From Desulfofundulus thermobenzoicus (lineage in GTDB: Bacteria > Bacillota > Desulfotomaculia > Desulfotomaculales > Desulfovirgulaceae): a stretch of DNA of 64,000 bases. Positions 58,440 to 64,000 of the stretch are shown one piece after another. Positions within the stretch are counted from its first letter, which is position 1. Each line of letters opens with the position of its first letter. Below the pieces are notes generated by a model. It saw nothing but the letters and a program-made list of their open reading frames with translations. It was not told the origin of the DNA and did no database searches. Location of the stretch: positions 1 to 64,000 of the forward strand of contig NZ_WHYR01000007.1 in assembly GCF_009428905.1 (NCBI RefSeq). Reading direction: 5' to 3'. The translations under genes and the position numbers were made by a program.

Positions 58440-59267
58440 TTAACGCTTCAGCTCAATGGTATCCCGCAGCACTTCGTCGGAAGTGGTGAAGGTCTTGGCG
58501 TTGGCTTCGTAGCCCCGCTGGGTGATGATCAGGTTGCCCAGCTCCGTGGCCAGGTCCACGTTGGAGCCCTCCAGGTAGCCGGACTCGATGGTGCCCATGC
58601 CGTTTTCCCCGGGCTTGCCGTCAATCCGCGTGCCCGCCGGGTTGTCCCCGCCGCCGGCCTGGGCCGCGTTGTTGTCGCTGTACAGGTTGCTGCCGATCCT
58701 GGTCAGCCCGTTGGGATTGGGGAAGTCATACAGGCCGATCCTGGGCTTGTCGGTGGAAGTGGTGCCGTCGCCGTAGGTGATGATCACTTCCCCCAGCTGG
58801 GAAACGTTGATGGAGTTGATGGGCTTGTCGCTTTCCGGCTGGAGCTGGATGGCGCTGCCGCTGTCGTCCACCAGCCTCATGCCGTTTGCATTCACCAGGT
58901 AACCATCCTTATCCATATAAAAGGAGCCTTCCCGGGTATAGTAAAGCACCTCCCCCGCGTCGGTTTCCTTCAACACTCCGAAGAAACCGCTGCCGTTGAC
59001 GGCCAGGTCCAGGGGCCGCGTGGTATTCTGCAGGGGGCCCTGGCCGAAGTTGGTGATGACGCTGGCCAGGGTGACGCCCGTTCCCACCTGGGCGGGGTTG
59101 GTCTGGGGGGTGCTCCCCCGCATGGTCTGGTAAAGGGCGTCCTGGAAATTGGCCTGGGTGGCCTTGTATCCCGTGGTGTTGATGTTGGCTATGTTGTTGC
59201 TCAGCACGTCCATGCGCGTCCGGTGGCTGAGCATGCCGGAGAGGCTGGTATAGATGGACTGGATCAT
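58440..59267 (-). CDS. Second flagellar hook-basal-body protein (short FlgE/FlgG type)
   Basis: 275 residues. QSIYTSLSGMLSHRTRMDVL and NNIANINTTGYKATQANFQD at the N-terminus and GTIESGYLEGSNVDLATELG at the C-terminus place it in the axial-protein family. FQDALYQTMRGST and NPAQVGTGVTLASVITNFGQ are closer to FlgE than to FlgG. It lacks the large variable domain of the 414-residue FlgE next to it. It could be a hook-cap-proximal or minor hook protein. It lies between flgD and flgE, so a hook role is likely. Confidence 0.82.
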   Translation of the reverse strand: MIQSIYTSLSGMLSHRTRMDVLSNNIANINTTGYKATQANFQDALYQTMRGSTPQTNPAQVGTGVTLASVITNFGQGPLQNTTRPLDLAVNGSGFFGVLKETDAGEVLYYTREGSFYMDKDGYLVNANGMRLVDDSGSAIQLQPESDKPINSINVSQLGEVIITYGDGTTSTDKPRIGLYDFPNPNGLTRIGSNLYSDNNAAQAGGGDNPAGTRIDGKPGENGMGTIESGYLEGSNVDLATELGNLIITQRGYEANAKTFTTSDEVLRDTIELKR

Positions 59268-59493
59268 TGGTATTTCGCCCCCGTTTTTGGAAATCTGATT
59301 TACAATCCCAAAAGAAAATCTTATGCCTCATACATCAAGGATTTCATATATTTTCAGGATGCTTATGCATATGGTGCCGTTACCGGTGTCGTCGGTACAG
59401 GGCATTTACCTATTCTCGCTGCACGCAACCCGCTTCCCATCCCGCCGCCTCGGTCGTTCAGCGGCGGCACGGCCTCCTTAAGCGGTCCGGCCG

Positions 59494-59886
59494 TTATTTA
59501 ATCACTACGGCGCCGTCGATGTTGGTGAAAACGCGCCCGGTACTGTCGGCGGCGTCCAGGGCGGTCACCACCGTACGGTTTTTTACACTGGCCACCAGGG
59601 TCAGGTCGCCGTAGATAATCAGCGAATCCTTCACCCCTTTGGCGGCGGCCTGGTGCAAAGCCCGGCCGATTTTCTGCATGTCGGCATCGTTCAGGGTGAT
59701 CCGGCGCTCCTGCAGGCGTCTGGCGGCGTGGGCCGACAGTTTTACCGCCTCCCCCGCCATTTCCCGGCGCAGTGTTTCCTGGAATGATGCTCCGGGCGTG
59801 GCCTGTCCCCGGCCGGCGGCGCCGGGCGGGCGGGAGGATGTGAGGGGTACCGCTTCCGGGAGAAATCCGCTTATTTTAACGTTCAT
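59494..59886 (-). CDS. Small flagellar operon protein (TIGR02530-like)
   Basis: 130 residues. The C-terminal two thirds match the family found next to flgD in Firmicutes: LSAHAARRLQERRITLNDAD, GVKDSLIIYGDLTLVASVKN and VFTNIDGAVVIK. The N-terminus is Pro/Gly-rich. Function is not established. It overlaps flgD by four bases, so it is translated with it and is probably involved in hook assembly. Confidence 0.82.
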   Translation of the reverse strand: MNVKISGFLPEAVPLTSSRPPGAAGRGQATPGASFQETLRREMAGEAVKLSAHAARRLQERRITLNDADMQKIGRALHQAAAKGVKDSLIIYGDLTLVASVKNRTVVTALDAADSTGRVFTNIDGAVVIK

Positions 59887-60302
59887 CTGCCCAGGATCTC
59901 CTTTACCCGGTCGTAATCGTAGGCAATGCCGTCAATCACCACTTTGATGCCCTTTTCGTCAATGCTGATCTTTTCCACCCTGCCGGTTACGTCCTGGCCT
60001 TCCCCGTTCACCACCGTCACCTGCTGGCCCACCAAGCTGGCGGAAAGGGACAGTTCCTGGGTGCGCAGGAGCAGTTCCATGTTTTTGCTCAGGTTGACCA
60101 TCTGCTCCATGGTGGTCATCTGGGCCATCTGGGCCATGAACTGGTTGCCGTCCATGGGGCTCAAGGGGTTCTGGTAGCGCATCTGGGCCACCAGGATCTG
60201 CAAAAAAGCGTCCTTGTCCAGTTCCTGCTTTGGCGGCTGGTATTTTGCCTTCGGGTCGTAATAGATGCTGTTCGTGGCGTTGTCGGCCGCACTGACTGCC
60301 AT
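59883..60302 (-). CDS. flgD: Flagellar hook capping protein FlgD
   Basis: 139 residues, the short Firmicute form without the C-terminal Ig/tudor part. It has LDKDAFLQILVAQMRYQNPL, PMDGNQFMAQMAQMTTMEQM and a C-terminal beta region (VTGRVEKISIDEKGIKVVID). The ATG at 60302 is eight bases from AGGTGGG; the ATG two codons earlier is too close to that site. FlgD caps the growing hook. Confidence 0.92.
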   Translation of the reverse strand: MAVSAADNATNSIYYDPKAKYQPPKQELDKDAFLQILVAQMRYQNPLSPMDGNQFMAQMAQMTTMEQMVNLSKNMELLLRTQELSLSASLVGQQVTVVNGEGQDVTGRVEKISIDEKGIKVVIDGIAYDYDRVKEILGR

Positions 60303-60334
60303 AAGCATATCCCACCTTACACGAAAAGGTTGAG

Positions 60335-60453
60335 ACCGTAAGACAGATACAGCGTAAGTTCATTTCATGGACCCCGACAACAGGAGCATCGGCCCCGTCT
60401 TACGGTGGCTGATAGAGGTGATAAATTTGCATGTTAATTTAAAGTTACGCTGT
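60335..60453. repeat. Interleaved inverted repeats (A-B-A'-B') upstream of flgD
   Basis: ACCGTAAGAC at 60335-60344 is the perfect complement of GTCTTACGGT at 60397-60406. ACAGCGTAA at 60349-60357 is the perfect complement of TTACGCTGT at 60445-60453. Because the pairs interleave, an RNA from this 119-bp segment could form a pseudoknot, or the sites could be alternately paired. The segment lies between fliK and flgD and contains no gene. Confidence 0.65.
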
Positions 60454-60457
60454 AGCA

Positions 60458-62290
60458 CTAAACAAAATAGTTAATTCCCCTTTGCGCCGGCTGCCCACCC
60501 GCCTCCCCGGCGGGGGCGGCCTCTTCCTGCGGTATTATATAGTGATAGCCGCCATACTGGCCGTTGCCGGAGCCCTCCTGCCGGTAGTAGCCGCCGGGCG
60601 GCTGGCCGCCTTCATACCCCACGGACACGGAGGCGTTTTGCAGGTGCAGGTTCTGGCCGGCCAGGGTGTCCCGCAGCTGGGGCAGGGCGCTTTCGATGGC
60701 CTCCCTGGCCGGGGCGTTGCTGACCTGGAACCGGGCGATGACGTCACCCTGCAGGTAGATCAGGCGCACCGCCACGTGCCCCAGTTCCGGCGGATCCAGC
60801 TTGAACCACAGGTATGTGCGCCCCTGGCTGTGCCGGGCCACGGCCCGCTGCAGCACTTCCGCCACCTGGACGGGCAACTGGGCCACGGGTACGCTGCCCT
60901 GTTGATTTGCCGGCCCGGTCTGGTTAAAAGGCGGGGCTATTCCCGCGCCTGCCGGGACCGGCGGGTGATTGGCCGGCTGGACGGCCCCCGGTTCCGCAAG
61001 CAGGTGTCCCGGCTGGCCGGCTGTGGCCGCCGGGGCCGTTGACGCCTGATTCCGGCCCGTGAGGGCCGGGAACGCGTCCTGCAACGCCTGCCGGGCGAAC
61101 AGGCCGCCGGCGGCTTCCGGCACGGGGACGTTTTCAGGGCCGGTTGAAAGGGCCGCTGTAGCCTCCCGGAGGCCCGTCCCCCCCTGCGCCGGCGATCCGG
61201 CGGTGTGCAAAGGGACGGCTGTTTTTAAAGCAGCCCCGTCCTCCGGGCGGGGTGGTCCGCCGGAACCGTCCTGTCTTACCCCGGTCAGCGCCTGGAGCAA
61301 AAGAGTCCTCAAGCGGTCCAGTACGGCCGCCGTGCCTCCCCCGGTGGCGTTTGCGGCAATCCCCTGTTCAGGGGAAAGATCTCCTGCCTGGTTTAACACA
61401 GCCGCCGTAATGCCGCCGGAGCCGCCCGGGGCGGACACCGGTGCCGCTGCCGGGACCGCCGGTTCTCCGGCCGGCAGTTGTCCTGATCCTGTGGGCAGTA
61501 ATGGCCCGGCACTCCCCCGGCCGTTTGTTTCCGGCTGGATAAGCTGCAGCAGTGCCCGCAGTTGCTGGAGGTCAGGATCCTGCAGCCCGGGAAGGCCCGG
61601 CCCGGCCTGCATGGCTGTGCCGGGGGCGTTTTCCGGCACGCCGGCGGGGAAAAGGCCATTCAACTTTGCGGCCCGGGGTATTGAGACCCCGGCCGGATTA
61701 CCCTGCCCGTTGAACAGCAGGGCGTAGAGCAGTTCTGCCGCCTGCCGGGCGGTTCCTGCCGGGAGGCCGGCGGGTATTCCCGTTCCGGCAACGCTGCCCG
61801 CGTCATTGCCGCCCGACTGGCCGGTCAGGAAAAGCTGGATATCACCGGCCGGGATGCCGGTGAGGGCGGTGATGGCCGCCAGCAGGGCCGTCCACCCCGC
61901 CGGGTCAACGGCAGCCCATTGTTCTTTTCCGGCGTTAATGCCAGCCGGCGGATCTCCTCCCGCCTCTTCCCCGGTCACTGCGCCCCCGTCCGCATGCAGG
62001 TACGGGAGCTGTGGGAAGAGCGGAGATAAGGAGCTCGCGCCGGCAAAGGGAGACATGTCGGGGGAGCTGCCGCCTGTGCCGGGACTGGAGTCCGCGGCCG
62101 GGGTGATGCCGTCGACGCCGGCATCGGAAACCGCGGCCGGAAAGCTGTCATTGTTGCCTCCGCTGCCGGCCGCTCCCAGCAATTTGGCCAGAAAGGACAA
62201 AAACGTGTCTTCTGCGGCGGGTGCGGCGCTGCCGGTTCCCGTGCGGGAAGGCGGTATTCCCCCGGATGGGGTTAGCAGATTGATTTCCAC
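60458..62290 (-). CDS. fliK: Flagellar hook-length control protein FliK
   Basis: 610 residues, most of it a Pro/Ala/Gly-rich low-complexity ruler region (about 1-485). The globular C-terminal Flg_hook domain (about 490-580) contains YLWFKLDPPELGHVAVRLIY, GDVIARFQVSNAPAREAIES and LPQLRDTLAGQNL. FliK measures hook length and triggers the FlhB substrate switch. It lies between fliJ and flgD, which is standard. Confidence 0.9.
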   Translation of the reverse strand: MEINLLTPSGGIPPSRTGTGSAAPAAEDTFLSFLAKLLGAAGSGGNNDSFPAAVSDAGVDGITPAADSSPGTGGSSPDMSPFAGASSLSPLFPQLPYLHADGGAVTGEEAGGDPPAGINAGKEQWAAVDPAGWTALLAAITALTGIPAGDIQLFLTGQSGGNDAGSVAGTGIPAGLPAGTARQAAELLYALLFNGQGNPAGVSIPRAAKLNGLFPAGVPENAPGTAMQAGPGLPGLQDPDLQQLRALLQLIQPETNGRGSAGPLLPTGSGQLPAGEPAVPAAAPVSAPGGSGGITAAVLNQAGDLSPEQGIAANATGGGTAAVLDRLRTLLLQALTGVRQDGSGGPPRPEDGAALKTAVPLHTAGSPAQGGTGLREATAALSTGPENVPVPEAAGGLFARQALQDAFPALTGRNQASTAPAATAGQPGHLLAEPGAVQPANHPPVPAGAGIAPPFNQTGPANQQGSVPVAQLPVQVAEVLQRAVARHSQGRTYLWFKLDPPELGHVAVRLIYLQGDVIARFQVSNAPAREAIESALPQLRDTLAGQNLHLQNASVSVGYEGGQPPGGYYRQEGSGNGQYGGYHYIIPQEEAAPAGEAGGQPAQRGINYFV

Positions 62291-62379
62291 GTTTCATTTC
62301 ACCTCCTTTCGCAAAACTGCTTGGAAACTATCCGGTTGCACCGGTGAGTGCCGGGTCCGCGTTCACACCAGTGCCACGG

Positions 62380-62817
62380 CTACTCCCGGTGGAACAGCAC
62401 CGTCAGCAGCCCCATCTCGTCCGTTTCCCTTTGTTCCGCCCGGTTTTCCATCAGAGTGTGGGCGTGCAGTTGCCTTTCCCGCAGCTTTTGTAAAATCATC
62501 CTGTCACGGCGGGCGTGCAAGGCCTCCGCCCGGCATTCGTCCAGCTTTTGACCGGCCCGGTGCACCTCCTCCCGCCGGCGGTCCCGATCCTGAATGAGCA
62601 ATTCCCTCCAGAGCAGCAGGTGCAGTTCCTCTTCCGGCTGGAGAGTTCCCATGCAGCATTGTTCGAAGCTTTTTTCCAGCAGGGAGCTGGTCCTGTTCAG
62701 TTCCTCCAGCCGGTTCAGGTATTCCTGCCGCGCCCTGGAATGGGCCAGCAGGGCCTGTTCCTCCCGCTGTTCCCGGAGCTGCAGCACGGGCTGCAGCCGG
62801 AAGTTGAACCTGCGCAT
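62380..62817 (-). CDS. fliJ: Flagellar export chaperone FliJ
   Basis: 145 residues from ATG 62817 (GAGGGGTG five bases upstream); an in-frame ATG at 62883 adds a non-family tail. MRRFNFRLQPVLQLREQREE is the conserved start, and the rest is one long coiled-coil pair rich in Arg/Glu/Leu. FliJ plugs the FliI ATPase ring and links it to FlhA. It is encoded after fliI. Confidence 0.9.
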   Translation of the reverse strand: MRRFNFRLQPVLQLREQREEQALLAHSRARQEYLNRLEELNRTSSLLEKSFEQCCMGTLQPEEELHLLLWRELLIQDRDRRREEVHRAGQKLDECRAEALHARRDRMILQKLRERQLHAHTLMENRAEQRETDEMGLLTVLFHRE

Positions 62818-62998
62818 ATGAACACCCCTCGCAAAGTCCGGTTTATTGGAGGTATTGGGATAACAAATATGACGGTTGTTCATAAGGCTTATAAGGCATA
62901 CCGGGTTGCGGTTTTGCTAAGCATCTGGCAAAAGCATGGTTTCCATATTTACCCAACTGGTGAGTGCCCCGGAAACGGCATGGCCGTCTTACGCATGG

Positions 62999-64000
62999 TC
63001 ACTCTGTTTCCGGCAGTACCCGCATGGTTTCCTCAAAGCTGCTGTTTTCGTGCATATCCTGGCGCAGGAAGCGGATTATCTCCGGGTAGGCCTTTACCGC
63101 CGCGTCAATGCGGGGGTTGGACCCGGCCACATAGGCGCCTATGTTGATCAAATCCTCCGACTGGCGGTAGGTGGCCAGCAGGTCCCGCAGGCGGCCGGCC
63201 CGGGCAAAGTGTTCGCGGTCCACTATTTCCGGCATCACCCGGCTGACACTCTGCAGGATGTCGATGGCCGGGTAGTGGTTCCGGGCGGCCAGTTCCCGGG
63301 ACAGGACGATGTGCCCGTCCAGGGTACCCCGCACCGCGTCGGTGATGGGCTCGTTCAGGTCGTCCCCTTCCACCAGCACGGTGTAAAAGGCGGTGATGGA
63401 GCCCACGGCCCCCATGCCGGAGCGTTCCAGCAGCTTCGGCAGGAGGGCGAAGACCGACGGGGTGTAGCCCCGGGTGGCCGGCGGCTCCCCGATGGCCAGG
63501 CCCACCTCCCGCTGGGCCATGGCAAAGCGGGTGACCGAATCCATCAAAAGGAGCACGTTCTTGCCCCGGTCCCGGAAGTATTCGGCGATGGCGCTGGCCA
63601 CAAAGGCGGCCTTGATCCGCTCCAGGGCCGGCCGGTCCGAGGTGGCGGCCACCACCACCGACCGGGCCAGACCCTCTTTCCCCAGGTCCCCTTCGATGAA
63701 GTCCCGCACTTCCCGGCCCCGCTCCCCCACCAGGGCGATGACGTTCACGTCGGCGCTGCTGAAGCGGGCCACCATGCCCAGAAGCGTACTCTTGCCCACC
63801 CCGCTGCCGGAGAAAATGCCCAGGCGCTGCCCCCGGCCGCAGGTGAGGAAGGCGTCGATGGCCCTTACGCCCGTGGAAAGAATTTCCGTGATGCGCTGCC
63901 TGGCCAGCGGATTGGGGGGAGGGTTGTCCACCGGCACGAAACACTGGTCCGGGGCGGCAAGCTCCCGGCCGTCCATGGGCTGCCCCAGGCCGTCCAGCAC
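62999..64000 (-). CDS. fliI: Flagellum-specific ATPase FliI (3' part; start beyond window)
   Basis: 333 residues, truncated at the right edge of the window. Walker [35 protein letters not shown], Walker [21 protein letters not shown] and [20 protein letters not shown] are all F1-type flagellar/type III ATPase motifs. It ends with [11 protein letters not shown]. It powers unfolding and delivery of export substrates. The gene order with fliJ and fliK identifies it as flagellar rather than injectisome. Confidence 0.95.
   Translation of the reverse strand: MLDGLGQPMDGRELAAPDQCFVPVDNPPPNPLARQRITEILSTGVRAIDAFLTCGRGQRLGIFSGSGVGKSTLLGMVARFSSADVNVIALVGERGREVRDFIEGDLGKEGLARSVVVAATSDRPALERIKAAFVASAIAEYFRDRGKNVLLLMDSVTRFAMAQREVGLAIGEPPATRGYTPSVFALLPKLLERSGMGAVGSITAFYTVLVEGDDLNEPITDAVRGTLDGHIVLSRELAARNHYPAIDILQSVSRVMPEIVDREHFARAGRLRDLLATYRQSEDLINIGAYVAGSNPRIDAAVKAYPEIIRFLRQDMHENSSFEETMRVLPETE

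Noticed and set aside
49915-64000. Type III secretion injectisome
   Set aside because: FlhA, FlhB and FliPQR are accompanied by hook, rod, C-ring, FlhF/FlhG and sigma-D genes, so the locus is flagellar.

Overview
The window reads as chromosomal DNA of a spore-forming, motile, Gram-positive Firmicute, most like the Desulfotomaculum/Pelotomaculum group (Peptococcaceae sensu lato). This is inference from three things: the flagellar gene order, which includes fliY, cheC and cheD and the small flagellar-operon protein next to flgD; an overall high GC content; and many accessory toxin-antitoxin-like modules. No rRNA or tRNA was seen. Nearly every gene is on the minus strand, so operons read from right to left.

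Layout, left to right. (1) 1-520: a minus-strand class I cyclic-di-GMP (GEMM) riboswitch with its own terminator and a 14-base poly-G tract, pointing at a gene beyond the left edge. (2) 526-13,900: a patchwork of envelope genes (NDP-sugar epimerase, polyprenyl-phosphate sugar transferase, glycosyltransferase) mixed with small two-gene modules (PIN/RHH, MNT/HEPN, DUF433/DUF5615), Uma2 nucleases, a Rpn-type nuclease, a TPR protein and a SWIM zinc-finger protein, with many gene remnants and short duplicated promoter/leader segments. (3) 14,000-19,755: gmd-rmd (GDP-D-rhamnose synthesis) and three GT4 glycosyltransferases in one operon-like run. (4) 19,960-23,250: an AT-rich patch with a lone ParA-like ATPase, a 178-bp nested inverted repeat containing DnaA-box-like words, and a broken IS110-type transposase gene whose 3' end is inverted. 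(5) 23,254-34,315: an ABC-exporter glycan operon (Wzm, Wzt, coiled-coil methyltransferase, and a 1384-residue protein fusing three glycosyltransferase modules), then a frameshifted TPR gene, a retropepsin-like/DUF5678 pair and an O-antigen-ligase-type membrane protein. (6) 34,475-38,537: dTDP-sugar genes (rmlA, rmlB with a ~100-residue insertion, an rmlC-like cupin) with DUF2283/DUF4258 and HicAB modules. (7) 38,671-64,000: one long flagellar/chemotaxis operon, read right to left as fliI, fliJ, fliK, flgD, small flagellar protein, two hook-type proteins, fliL, fliN, fliO, fliP, fliQ, fliR, flhB, flhA, flhF, flhG, PilZ protein, sigD, two rod/hook proteins, cheD, cheR, cheC, cheY, fliM, fliY.

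How it works together: regions 2-6 encode synthesis of activated sugars, chain assembly, export and possible ligation of a surface glycan (S-layer glycan or exopolysaccharide). Region 7 encodes the flagellar export gate, hook, C-ring and part of the chemotaxis adaptation machinery. The riboswitch at the left edge and the PilZ protein inside the flagellar operon both point to c-di-GMP control. The flagellar operon is studded with at least 13 copies of a 25-28 bp palindromic REP-like element, one of which supplies the stop codon of the sigma factor. The least ordinary items are the triple glycosyltransferase, the ParA/nested-repeat patch, the rmlB insertion, the overlapping DUF5678-protease pair, and an interleaved (A-B-A'-B') inverted-repeat set upstream of flgD.
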